A stretch of DNA of 20,763 nucleotides from Gnetum montanum (taxonomy: Eukaryota > Streptophyta > Gnetopsida > Gnetales > Gnetaceae), in the NCBI GenBank assembly GCA_015680685.1, contig MNCI01002305.1:105023-125785 (forward strand). Direction: 5' to 3'. The notes under the pieces are model-generated. The model was not told the DNA's origin. It searched no databases and was given only the letters and a program-made list of their open reading frames with translations. Below are positions 8,366 to 18,430 of the stretch, piece by piece. A program made the translations under genes and the position numbers. The stretch's first letter is position 1. Each line of letters opens with the position of its first letter.

Positions 8366-8890
8366 AAAAAATACATTACTTATCCAAATTTTCTATAAGG
8401 ATAAGATAGAAGAACCTTCTTGTCTAATTTGATCATTTTAATAGTCTACCAAGATGAAGCATGAGAAACTCTAAATGGCTATTGGGTGCAAATGTTTTTC
8501 ATTTTTAAATTTAGAAATTTTATTGTAGAAATGATATTGATGTTAGATACAAAATTTAAAAATAAAATATCACAAGATACAAATAGTATGAAAAGCATAT
8601 ATCATGATACGCATTGCAAAAGGACAAAATCTTGACTAATTAATTAAAAACAAAATAAGAACATTAATACCTTTATTTTACAATAAACAAGTATCTTTGT
8701 TGACAAATATATTACTTATTATTGCTCACCTATAACAAGATAAGAAAAGTGTTTATACCATTTTAGATCATTTCTATTGAAAAAATGATGTTTTTCTTCC
8801 TCTTCCTTTTTTTTTTGTATTTTTGTAAATTTTTTTATCTTTACTTTTAGGTTTTTATCCAAAACAAAATTTGGTTGAAAAATAAATATA
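8366..8890. other. AT-rich stretch with no supported gene
   Basis: Very AT-rich, with only short chance ORFs. I looked for the last TAR exon that would continue copy 3 downstream and did not find it. A T-rich tract (ttcctttttttttt) lies at about 8803-8816. Confidence 0.4.
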
Positions 8891-8894
8891 AATA

Positions 8895-9250
8895 CTAGAT
8901 AACACAACCTAAATACATTATATTCAAACGAATAAAAGTAGTATGCAAAGGCACACCATTTTTTCTAATCATTGATCAAAAGGTGGTATTGACATTACTA
9001 ATGCACTTGGAAACTGAAAGAATAGCATGATGTCATAGGTAGTTTTTTAAATTAGGAATGTGTTGTGATCTCCAACAAACTTTGTTGGCACAAAATTTAC
9101 ATCATCCATTAAAATTTTCTTTTGGATATTCATTTAGGTCATATGGATTCATTTAAGTTTAAAAAGGTACAAAATGAATCTAGTGATGTCCAAAAGTTGA
9201 AATAGAAAATGTTTGCAAGGAGGAATGCTAATTAGTTGATTTACAATTGA
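8895..9250 (-). pseudogene. TAR: TAR pseudogene fragment, copy 3 (segment b and following intron)
   Basis: The minus strand here aligns with copy 1 from 4955 into its 99-bp intron. Shared anchors include GAATCC at the N-P-N-N-P site, GATGATGT/GGTGATGT, TATTCT(T/C)TC.(G/T)TTCCAAGT before the GH site, and the intron word ATTTAGGTT. Many differences are C to T or G to A, and there are a deletion of about 25 bp near 9165 and several stops. It has lost coding capacity entirely. It lies in the same orientation as copies 1 and 2. Its extreme decay means it can only be seen by comparison with copy 1. Confidence 0.7.
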
Positions 9251-9309
9251 GCATTTGATTGGGATTTGATTTTTGTCTCTTACTCTTGTTCATTAGGCAT
9301 TAAGGAGCT

Positions 9310-9870
9310 AGGCAAATGTTAATAACTTAGAGTAATCTGTTGGGTTGGTTTTAGGTAGAACCATACCACAACGTTGTGCAAAAATACTATAAGAAAGTAT
9401 TTTACACCTTAGTGGGTGCAAAATAAAATCAACACCACAAGAAAGAAAATGTGCAGAATAAGTGAGAAAAGCCAATGGTGGTGAACAACATGAAAGAAAA
9501 TTTTCAAAATGAGTGAGAGAAACCAATGGATATAAATAGGTTAGCAACTTATTCTAAACTTGAAGAAAGATCACACACATTATAAAGTTGTTGCTCCTTC
9601 ACAATAATCCTTACACAATGGACCATACACTCTTAACTCTTGCTCATAACAAAGCCCAAAATGAATTTTAATAGATAGATCTAGGTTACAATTATGAAGT
9701 TAATACATAGTTAACTCTAATATATATCACTTTTTTCTTACAAGAATAAGTTTTAGATATCTAACCAAAGTTTTAAAAAAATCTAAAATAAACTAACCAC
9801 AATAAAAAAAGGTGAACTAAAACTCAAGTTAACTATAGATTTATCATGATATATCTAATAATCTCTCTCT
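9310..9870 (+). repeat. LTR-like dispersed repeat, copy A, with TATA box
   Basis: It begins with a head segment (9318-9355; core ggttggttttaggtagaacc) followed by a body (9500-9870) containing a TATAAATA box at 9531-9538. Both segments recur near 12225-12665. In the body, shared words include gagtgagaga, aaagttgtt, ctccttcac and aactcaagtt. A promoter-like box in the middle and a TGTT start near 9337 suggest an LTR (U3-R-U5), but no TG...CA pair or target duplication could be fixed. Confidence 0.6.
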
Positions 9871-10073
9871 TGAGGATAAATTACATAAACAAAGGAAAAC
9901 CAAGTTGGAATAACTTCATTAATCAACACTTCATGCCTTCTATAATATGCAGAAAAATCATGAGCATCCCTACCTAAAGCATCCTAACCAATGAGGCCTT
10001 CTCAAGCCATGTTAACATAATATAGCATTACACTAGCACTATTAAATACTATTTCAAAACTATAGCACATTCT

Positions 10074-10620
10074 GTTAAGATTTTGGAAAATGTCCAAACT
10101 TCATCTTTATTATTTTCCTAAACTCTCCAAAGTCATGTAGATAATATAGTCTTTATGTTTTGATGTCATGTATTAAAAAAGACTAGAAATCCAAAGAAAT
10201 ATAGAAGAAAATAGCTAGAGAACTTTAGAAAAGCATAGTTTTATGCTAAAAGAAAAAAGCAAAGAAGAGAAAGATTTGTTTGAAATGAGAAGGAGTTGCC
10301 AATCCTCTTCCCTCCTCAAGCTATAAATAGAAACCAAGAGCCTCTCTTGTGCATCGATTGAACCCTTTTGAACAATGAATAAAGGATGCCTCTTCTCAAT
10401 CTTTTCTTCCTTCTTTCATGCTCCATATTCTATCCATTTGAGAGAGTGTTCTAGTCTCTTCAAGCTCCATGAAGAGGATCCATCTCTCATTCTACTTTCA
10501 TCGTAGGCCCTAATCCATGATTTTCTCATAATTCTCTCACCAAACACACACATTCTCACAACCCTATATTTTCATAATTCTCACACACAAACCCTCAAGT
10601 TTCCCTCAAGAACTAGCTCA
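10074..10620 (+). promoter_or_regulatory. LTR- or promoter-like block with TATA box and AATAAA
   Basis: A TATA box (ctaTAAATAg, 10322-10329) lies about 50 bases upstream of AATAAA (10378-10383) and a CT-rich tract (cttctcaatcttttcttcc). This spacing is typical of the U3-R-U5 part of plant LTRs. TGTTAAG at 10074 could be the left end. No matching second copy was found in the window, so a solo LTR or a chance promoter-like region are both possible. Confidence 0.35.
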
Positions 10621-11434
10621 AGTAGATGGAGCTCATGCATCCAAGAGATGCTATATTTCACGTTGATATGTTTATGTTTCATGAATGTTTAGTTGAAGCT
10701 CTATTATGAATTTACATATGTTTTAGCTTCAAGTACTTATTATAATGTTTATGCATATATATTGGCCTTAAAGCTATACTAAATTCGATATGTAGAAAAT
10801 ATTTTTCCTCCAATACATTAGATGATTATTTATGATGTCCATGATGAAGAATATATGTTGATATTGGAGGTTTTTTGCATGTTTTTGGGGCTATTTTGTT
10901 GTAGAAGTATAGTAGCCATGAATGGCCAAATTTACCTTCTTAATTTATTATGAATTTCATGTTGCATGTCAAGGCCAAGCCATGTTCATGCTTGTGGCAA
11001 TCTTGATCTACATATTTGAGCATGTTTTGTGTCTAACTAAGTCCCAATTATGTTAAATTTTCTTGTAAGAGCATATGCAATTTATGTTTCAAGAAATTCC
11101 TCTTTTATATGTCAAAGGGCAAATTTCAATTCTATGGAAGTGGATCCAAATGTATGTAGTAGAAGCCTCTGACGTTAATGCATAAGTTTGAGCACATTAA
11201 GTGTACATGCTTGCTCAATTATTATCCAATTTCATGTTGAAGTTTCCCATTAATGGAGAATGTCATTTTTCTTCCAAATTCATACTATGTGACCCATATT
11301 CATGTTTATACCTTTAATTCATTCCATGATACTTTAAATTTATTTTATAAATCATATTCAAGTTGGTTAAATCATCAACTCTATCAAATTCCTCTTCAAA
11401 TTTAAGCTATGGCCTTTTATGTATATTTTTTAGC

Positions 11435-11875
11435 ATCACCATGACTTATGGTCTATATAGAGTTTCGACCCTGACCCATGCTCAATTCATGGTATACTCA
11501 GTATAAAAATGTTTTTATTTCAGCTAGCACAACCTCACCATGACTTTAGTATTATAGCATGACGGTACCATGACTTGTGGTCATTAAAATTTTCATGTAG
11601 AAGTATAAGATAGTAGATATTAAGCTTCAAAGGCCATCATGACTCATTGTGAGGCAACCATGTGCACATTACAAATCATGGTCAAGAAAAAATATCTCAA
11701 AAGACTAAGGGTAATAATGAAGTAGTTGTACCAACCACCTTGACTTGACCATAACTCTACCAGGAGCAAGCCACTACTCATAGTTATTATTTTTCAACTT
11801 CAAAACAAATCATGACCTACTCATGACCTATGGCTAGGCATCATGATTGCATCATGACTTGTTGTTTGTTAACTA
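11435..11875. repeat. Cluster of catgac(c/t)(t)(a/g)tgg-like words
   Basis: About nine copies of catgac occur in roughly 440 bases, several extended to catgacttatgg, catgacttgtgg or catgacctatgg. Spacing is irregular, so this is not a simple tandem array. It may be the trace of a decayed minisatellite. Confidence 0.4.
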
Positions 11876-11893
11876 CAAGATGACCATTACTCA

Positions 11894-12224
11894 TTGTCAA
11901 AACAAATTTTTAGATTTTTTAACCCTAGTTCTAGGACCAGCCTCCAAAGGCACTTTTGTTGCACCAACTCTAATACATTTTCCTACTACAAAAAAAATCA
12001 ATGTGAACAAAAAATAAGACATCTTCAATTTCTTCTACACACAACTCTTACTAAGAAAAAAAAATCAATCTACACTAAAATAGGAAAACAATATGAAAAC
12101 CCAAACCACATTATAATACTTTTATATACTTAGCCAATAACTAATGTTGCACAACTTAGCCTTACTTCAATACCAATTATTACCAAATTATATGTTGTAC
12201 AAAACGTTATAACTAAACTATTAA
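11894..12224. other. A-rich stretch with no supported gene
   Basis: A 79-aa plus-strand ORF (11894-12133) is low-complexity, rich in Lys, Thr and Asn, and shows no motif. I treat it as chance in A-rich DNA. Confidence 0.4.
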
Positions 12225-12665
12225 TATCACAAAATTGAGTGAGAGAGAAACAACAAAAATAAATAAGAAAATAACTTCTTCACATCTTCAAGGAAGATCA
12301 CAGAGATTACAAAGTTGTTTCTCCTTCACAAAAACCTTTACACAAGAGACCATATGTTCTCAACTTACTTCCTATAATCAAACCTAGGATAGGTTTAAAT
12401 AGATTACAATAATTTTGTTGATGAACAATTAACTTTGATATGTTTTCACTTTTTCGTTTACAAGAACAAGTTTAAGATCTAATAAAAATTTAAAAATTTA
12501 GAACTAAATTGATCAAAAAATAAAAATGTGAAGTACAACTCAAGTTGACTAGAAATTTATCTTGACATCTCTAACATCTTATTTATTCTATATTGAGTAG
12601 TTGGATAGAACTTAATAACTTTAGAGTAATGTGTTAGGTTGGTTTTAGGTAGAACCAATCCACAA
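12225..12665 (+). repeat. LTR-like dispersed repeat, copy B (body then head, permuted relative to A)
   Basis: The body (12225-12590) aligns with 9500-9870 of copy A: gagtgagaga, gaagatcaca, aaagttgtt, ctccttcac and cttgacatctctaa-type ends. The head segment (12609-12650, ggttggttttaggtagaacc) comes after the body here, while in A it comes before. This order is what successive LTR or tandem copies would give. The LINE relic begins directly after the head. Confidence 0.55.
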
Positions 12666-13500
12666 TTGACAACTTAGTTATATTCAAGCTATATTACATA
12701 GAAGTGGAAAAATGTCTTATAGAAATTTTTTTATTTACTTTGTTGACTTTGCAAAAGCATATAATTCTATGATATGTAGAAAATTATGGCTGGGCTTAAA
12801 TAAAGTAGGCATTCATACAAAATTGATAATAGTAATACAAAAGCTCCATGAAAAAGTCATCATTAAGCTCAAAGAGGAGTCAACAGATGATTTTCAATTA
12901 TAGAGCAAAATTGGAGTGAAGCAAAGATGCCTTTTATCCTGAAGACTCTTTGGGCTCTTTATTGGTGAGTTGTAAGATTGGATATGTACAAGAAACCATA
13001 AGAATACTATCAAGATAGGATTTCATGCTATGAATTTACTTCTTTATATTGATAACATTCCCTTAATTTCTACTTCTAAAAAAGCTATGCAAAATATGTT
13101 GCAAATTCTAGAAATGTTTTGTTTATATTCTATCCTAGAAGTCAATGTGGAGAAAACAAAATTGATGATATGAGGTACAAGAAATGTAAATTATGATGTT
13201 AAATTCAGGTTGCAAATGTACAAATAATGAATTGTATTAGATACTTAGGTCTCCACTATGTGAGTAATTATAGATAGTATAAATATATCAAGGAGAGAAA
13301 CATAAGAGGAATTAAAGCTCAATGAATAATTTAAAGCAAGTGTAGAACATTATGATTATGAGATTGGAAAGTTGGAAGAAAATTTTTTTAGGTTATTATT
13401 TATCCTACACTATGGTATGGGTGTGATGTATGGGAGTTTGGCCTTGGTGCAAAAGCTTTATTGGCTATTAAAGGATATAAAGAATATTTTTTTAAAGATG
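12660..13500 (+). pseudogene. LINE (non-LTR) reverse transcriptase pseudogene
   Basis: One frame from 12712 to about 13230 reads F-V-D-F-A-K-A-Y-N-S-M, then I-G-V-K-Q-R-C-L-L-S and L-F-G-L-F-I-G-E-L, then L-L-Y-I-D-N-I (the YADD box, codons 13045-13056), then L-E-V-N-V-E-K-T-K. These are reverse transcriptase blocks in the order found in plant L1-type LINEs. After a frame change, Y-L-G-L-H at about 13240 and Y-P-T-L-W-Y-G-C-D-V-W at about 13400 follow, as in the LINE region beyond the palm. Stops at 12901, 12943 and others, plus the second active-site Asp changed to Asn, show it is dead. It lacks an endonuclease domain and lies between TAR copies 3 and 2. Confidence 0.82.
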
Positions 13501-13990
13501 GATTAACTATGTTGAAGGCAAAAAAGACCTCATTCTATGTTACTTTTGGAAACCAACAACCAACAACTATGCACTACTCCCCCTCCCTTTCTCCTTACCT
13601 CTCCTAATCTATGGATTATCTTAAGCATACCCAAATACCCTCATCCGTAAAATAGTTATTTCCCATGATATAAATGTACTTTCTATCTAATAGAATTTTT
13701 TATGTCTATGTTTATAATAAAATCTTAGGTTTTGGTTTTAAAAAAATTGTGTGACATTCTTAAGAAAGAAATTTGAAAGATTTAAAGTGTAATGTGAGAT
13801 GCAATAACCTGATATATCTTATTACCATGCTAAATTATTATTTAGCATACGTAAGAAATTTAGGAGATGTAAAGTGTCTTGTGAATCTAAAGAATCTCAT
13901 TTTTTTTTTTGTAAAAGGGTAGAATGATGAAAGCGTTTTGTGAATTCCATGACATCTGATTAAAATGTATTCACAAACTGTACCTGTTTG
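13501..13990. other. Possible LINE 3' region and AT-rich spacer; small hairpin
   Basis: No gene. A C/T-rich patch (13560-13610) follows the LINE relic. A 9-bp inverted repeat (atgctaaat / atttagcat, loop tatt) lies at 13827-13848. Two imperfect copies of an aagaaattt...gatttaaagtgt word occur at about 13764 and 13851. Confidence 0.4.
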
Positions 13991-14004
13991 AACAGAATTG
14001 ACTG

Positions 14005-14200
14005 TATTTTTGTGGCCACCGCATTGCCTACTGACTCATGAAGCAATTATGTCAAATAATCTCCCTCTGGAGTAATTATATCACTCATGTAATCCCTGAT
14101 TTTGTAGATGGTACCATGATGGAAGAAATGTAGAGTTTGCATTTTCCCCTCGAAATGTCTCCAGGTACCTGGGATCATCACAGGAATTCAAAAATTTCTA
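14005..14200 (-). pseudogene. TAR: TAR pseudogene fragment, copy 2 (segment a)
   Basis: The minus strand matches the start of copy 1 segment a, including upstream intron sequence (AAATTTTTGAATT). It reads D-D-P-R-Y-L-E-T-F, keeps L-P-S-W where copy 1 has a deletion, and reaches H-E-S-V-G-N-A-V-A. The closing stretch (gtggccaccgcattgcctac on plus) is nearly identical to 5206-5223. Stops and a frame change interrupt it, and the splice acceptor AG of copy 1 is replaced by TG. Homology ends abruptly at about 14005 in mid-exon, marking an insertion or rearrangement point. Confidence 0.8.
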
Positions 14201-15064
14201 AGAGGAAACAAAGGAAATAATTACGTGCTTAGTCAGTACTCGAACCAAAATTTATCGGTAGCAACTAAATTTTCTCCAGGAAAAGGTGAAAAGAAAACTG
14301 AACTGAGAACATCTACATAGCCATTGGGCGATTTGAATGCACAAGTTTTTGAGTCAGAACAGGCTTTGCACAAGTTTTTGAGCAATAACTGTGAAAGAAG
14401 CACGGCCCATGCCTACAACAGGCTTCTGTTCGAACTGTGGGTGACGAGGATACGAAATTCATGATGGAAAAGCCTTTCACCGTTTCGGTATGTATCAAAA
14501 TCTGAGACTTTCACTATTTCAGTACGTGTTAAAAGGCATTAGTTTAAGAGAAATTATGGTCCTACGTATTACATGGCATCAGATACCAGTTACGACGAAA
14601 CGCATAAGAGGAAATAAATTCCTGAGTGTATGTAAAAGCAATAAAGAATACCTTGTCAGGATAGAATCGTATAATAATATTTGTCATCTTTTCTCCAAGC
14701 TGCCGAGGAAAACGGTGATACCATCGTAATCATTAAATCTACTCTGCTGGACAGAGCGAGGTCCCGTAAATTTGTGACGGTCGCAGGATGACAAGAACCG
14801 AATGTAAATGTAAACGGTAAATACAAATTTAAGAATGACACGTAAGTCTTAAATTCAAATTTAAAAATACACGTAATAACCTCTGCGACTCTAACCACCA
14901 GGTAACACCCTCTGAACACTAAGGTAACACCTCCTCAATATTTAGTGGCACCAAAACCGTTATTTTGAATGATGATAATTGGTACATGTTCTCTTGTAAG
15001 TTGTATTTTGATATACAATTTTCTCTGTGATCTCTTGCAGACATCATTACAATGAGTGGCATGA
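14201..15064. other. Region upstream of TAR copy 2; no supported gene
   Basis: Only short ORFs on both strands without motifs. GC content is higher than in the flanks. Intron sequence homologous to copy 1 continues to about 14245. A catggcatc word at about 14573 lies at a distance similar to catggcatc at 5723 in copy 1, hinting that 5' flanking sequence may also be shared. Small direct repeats include tgcacaagtttttgag at about 14339 and 14368. Confidence 0.35.
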
Positions 15065-15218
15065 ACAACAACCGGCAATAGAAACATTTCTCAAATTGCC
15101 TAAATGTTTTTAGATTATTACCGTTATTAATTTTACAATGGACAACAACCGGCAATAGAAACATTTCTCAAATTGCCTAAATGTTTTTAGATTATTACCG
15201 TTATTAATTTTACAATGG
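15065..15218. repeat. Perfect 77-bp tandem duplication
   Basis: Units 15065-15141 and 15142-15218 are identical by eye, beginning acaacaaccggcaatag and ending ttttacaatgg. Identity implies a recent event or an assembly duplication. It is not in a recognised gene. Confidence 0.95.
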
Positions 15219-15340
15219 GCATTTGACAACTATACATTGTTGTTTCCCTTATCAATCTAACCCTCCTCATCAAACAATGGGCATTTAACAACAATACATG
15301 GTTGTTTCCTTTATCAATTTAACCCTGTCATCAAACCATG
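15213..15340. repeat. Imperfect tandem duplication, period about 62
   Basis: A second pair follows the 77-bp duplication: caatgggcattt(g/a)acaac at 15213 and 15275, each continuing with acat(t/g)gttgtttcc and ttatcaat(c/t)taaccct. The copies differ at several positions, so this event is older than the adjoining 77-bp one. Confidence 0.8.
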
Positions 15341-16305
15341 CAGGAGTTAACTTTGATAAATATAAGGATGTTGCATCAAGGTTAAGGGTCTTTCTCCAAG
15401 CTTGCCCTTGTTGTAAAAGATTGACCTTATTAAGGCTACTTCTTTGCAGAAGTCATGGTAGGCATTGAAGTTGCGCATTTTACTTTTGAATAGGTGGTGT
15501 GTTCCCCTTGGGCCTGCTCTGTAATCGTTTAATTGCTTTTCACTGTGTGGCATGTTGCCCTTACACTTGCTACTGCAATTCTCTAGTAGCCTTGATCTCA
15601 CCTGCTCTTATACCAGATGCTAAAAAATAAAAAATAAAAAATAATTCAGATAAAAAAGTTGAAATGAGAAAATGGGATTATCAAGACAATGCGGGGATAT
15701 ACAAGGCACTTCCATTGTTGCTCTTTATCCCAATTTATAGTGTTTTCATACAAATTTCTCTTTTGTGATCGGTTGCAATTGAAATATTGGATTTTGACTT
15801 GCAACCATCATTTTAAGCATCAAGGATTTTGGTTCTTTTGAATATATTCTGCCTGCTTAAAATTAGAAAGATTCCATATGCAAGACCCAGATTGATTGTT
15901 TAAGTCGTCTTCCTAGTTTGGCAATAATCATAAGCACTTCAACTATTCATACAGTTTCTGGATTTTCTATTTGCGATAGTGTATGAAGGGTTAAATGCAG
16001 TGTTTCTGCAAATTATTATAGATGCAAAAGCCATAAATTATTTCCTTTTCCCATGCCCCAATCACATAGATAAACTATTTTCATAGCCCAACTTGATCAG
16101 AACACCCATCTCTTGGTTAGGAGGTGTTGAAGATATTTTGGCTATTAATGGAACAAAAATTGGAATTAAAGAAATTAATGTTTTATGTATAAACCCGATC
16201 AAGCCATGACGTGCAATATTATGGGCCAGTTAAGTTTTAAGCGAGAAACAAGATGGAAGAACAATTGAATAAAATAAGCTAATTGTTGTTTGTAAAATTC
16301 AGGCT
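15341..16305. other. Non-genic stretch with a possible minus-strand primer-binding-site trace
   Basis: A short minus-strand ORF (15347-15601, 84 aa) has no motif I recognise. At 15604-15615 the minus strand reads TGGTATAAGAGC, one base from the initiator-tRNA-Met primer site TGGTATCAGAGC used by many plant Copia elements. It is preceded by TTAGCA then two bases, as an LTR end would be. A (taaaaaa)n microsatellite lies at 15621-15642. No gag or pol was found to support an element. Confidence 0.3.
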
Positions 16306-16395
16306 GGCCAGTTTAAACTGATAGTATCCATACAGTTGGAGTTTCAGCAAAAGCTTTATTGGCCAGTTTAAAATGATAGTATCCATACAGTTTTA
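16306..16395. repeat. Direct repeat of about 33 bp at 55-bp spacing
   Basis: The word ggccagtttaaa(c/a)tgatag and its continuation tatccatacagtt occur at 16306 and 16361. The repeat is part of a 55-bp tandem unit whose second half has diverged. Confidence 0.85.
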
Positions 16396-16858
16396 CTTTA
16401 GAAGAAAGGTTTTAGATTTGAGTTTCAATGGGATAAAATAATCTCACTTCATGAATTGTGGAAAGAAATGCTTGGCCAAGATTAAATCAGAAGTTGAATG
16501 GGAGTATTGGCCAATAGGAAGATCAAAATATAAATTATACTTTACCTTTCTTCATGAGGTAGGAAGAGTCAACTCTATCTCAATATGAAGCATCAAAAAT
16601 TGGTTATCTCCTAACTCTAAATTGGCTTGAAAATCTTAGGTTCGAATCTCAGTTCAAATAAGAAAATTTTATATGTCTAACATATAGAATTAAAGTTTTA
16701 ATTGATGATTCAGAATCCTATAGGTAATGATGTCATATGTCAAGGTTGGTTTTTCTTGATCAATGAACTGAAGAAAAAAGGCATATTCAAATTAAGTAAT
16801 GGTTATAAGGTCTATGAAAAAATGAAAACTGGAAATGGCTAAGTGGGTATTTGGTTGC
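16396..16858. other. Non-genic spacer before the tandem array; weak tRNA B-box-like word
   Basis: No gene. ggttcgaatct at 16639-16649 matches a tRNA/SINE B-box consensus, but I could not find a convincing A box or fold. It could be a decayed SINE or chance. Confidence 0.3.
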
Positions 16859-18430
16859 TAGAAAAGTCAAACTAGTGAAAAGCGCATTGGGCCCATTTCC
16901 TAACTTGGTAAGAATCTATTTTCTCCATTTTGGCAATAGAGAAACCCAAACAGGAGAAAACTCTTTTTTTTTTTTGCTATTTCCAAATTCGTTGAAATCC
17001 ATTTTTCCCATTTCAGCCCCTAGAAAAGTCAAACTAGAGAAAAGCATGCTTGGTTTATTTCCTAACTTGAACAAAACTTATTTACCCTATTTTAGCCATA
17101 GAGAAACCCGAATAGGAGAAAACCATCTTCTTCCTCACTTCCAAATTAGCTAAGATCCATTTTCCCCATTTCTGCAATATAGGAACCCAAACTGAAGAAA
17201 ACCATAATTTCCCCATTTTGCAAATTGGCCAAGATCAATTTTCCCCATTTTGGACCTTGAAAAAGTCAAACTAGAGAAAAGCACGCCTAGCCCATTTCCT
17301 AACTTGGCTAGAACCTATTTTTGGAGAAAAGCATGCTTCTTCTATTTCCTAACTTGGACAAAACTTATTTTCCCTATTTTAGCCATAGAGAAACCCAAAC
17401 AGGAGAAAACCATCTTCTTCCTCACTTCCAAATTAGGTAAGATCCATTTTCCCCATTTCTGCAATATAGGACCCAAGCTGAAGAAAACCATAATTTCACC
17501 ATTTTGCAAATTGGCCAAGATCAATTTTCCCCATTTTGGACCTTGAAAAAGTCAAACTAGAGAAAAGCATGCCTAGCCCATTTCCTAACTTGGCTAGAAC
17601 CTATTTTTGGAGAAAAGCATGCTTCTTCTATTTCCTAACTTGGACAAAACTTATTTTCCCTATTTTAGCCATAGAGAAACCCAAACAGGAGAAAACCATC
17701 TTCTTCCTCACTTCCAAATTAGCTAAGATCCATTTTCCCCATTTCTGCAATATAGGAACCCAAACTGAAGAAAACCATAATTTCCCCATTTTGCAAATTG
17801 GCCAAGATCAAATTTCCCCATTTTGGACCTTGAAAAAGTCAAACTAGAGAAAAGCATGCCTAGCCCATTTCCTAACTTGGCTAGAGCCTATTTTTCCCAT
17901 TTCAGCCATAGAGGAACCCGAACTAGAGAAAACTATCTTTTTCCCATTTCCAAATTGGCCAAGATCCATTTTGACTTTTGGAAAAGTCAATCTGGAGAAA
18001 AGTGCACCTCGTCCATTTCATAACTTAGCTAAAACCATTTTTTCCATTTTGACCATATAGGAACTTGAACTAGAGAAAACCATCTTTTCCCCATTTTGCA
18101 AACTAAGCAAGATCCATTTTTTCGATTTCAACATTTGGAAAAATCAAATTGGAGAAAAGTGCACCTAGCCCATTTCCTAACTTGGCCAAAATCTATTTTC
18201 TTCATTTTAGCCATAAAGGAACCCGAATTGGAGGAAACCATCTTTTTTCCACTTCCAAATTTGCCAAAAACCAGTTTTCCCATTTCAGCCATACTGAAAC
18301 TTGAACTAGAGAAAACCATCTTTTCCCCATATCACAAATTGGCCACAATTCATTTTTCCCATTTTGATCCTTGGAAAATTCAAACTAGAGAAAAGTGTGC
18401 CATTTCATGACTTGGCCAAAACCATTTCCC
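16859..18430. repeat. Hierarchical tandem array: modules of about 75-80 bp, two units of about 286 bp
   Basis: A gaaaaagtcaaactagagaa-type word recurs at about 16860, 17022, 17259, 17545, 17832, 17981, 18137 and 18373. The intervals are about 162, 238, 286, 287, 149, 155 and 237, mostly close to multiples of 75-80. The basic module is cccatttcc(t/a)aa(c/a)ttgg..aga.cc.atttt followed by ccattt..gccatagaggaacc. The two units 17259-17544 and 17545-17831 are near-identical and share an internal fusion (tttttggagaaaagcatgc), so they arose together. Overlapping ORFs of 60-104 aa repeat similar peptides (K-V-K-L-E-K-S) because of this structure. I see no reason to call them genes. Confidence 0.92.

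Larger units (their letters stand above)
9871..11893. other. Non-genic AT-rich interval between the LTR-like repeats
   Basis: No coding frame of note. It contains an LTR- or promoter-like block near 10074-10620 and a cluster of catgac words at 11435-11870 (separate entries). If repeats A and B are the two LTRs of one element, this would be its non-coding interior, but no primer-binding site or polypurine tract is evident. Confidence 0.4.

Noticed and set aside
11894-12133. 79-aa plus-strand ORF
   Set aside because: Low-complexity A-rich sequence with no motif; it adjoins repeat B.
16639-16649. tRNA gene or SINE promoter (B box)
   Set aside because: Only the B-box-like word is present; no A box, acceptor stem or cloverleaf could be drawn.
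16851-18410. Series of plus-strand ORFs with repeated K-V-K-L-E-K-S peptides as a repeat protein family
   Set aside because: The peptides follow the DNA tandem modules, frames change between modules and no start or expression signal is consistent; satellite-like DNA is simpler.
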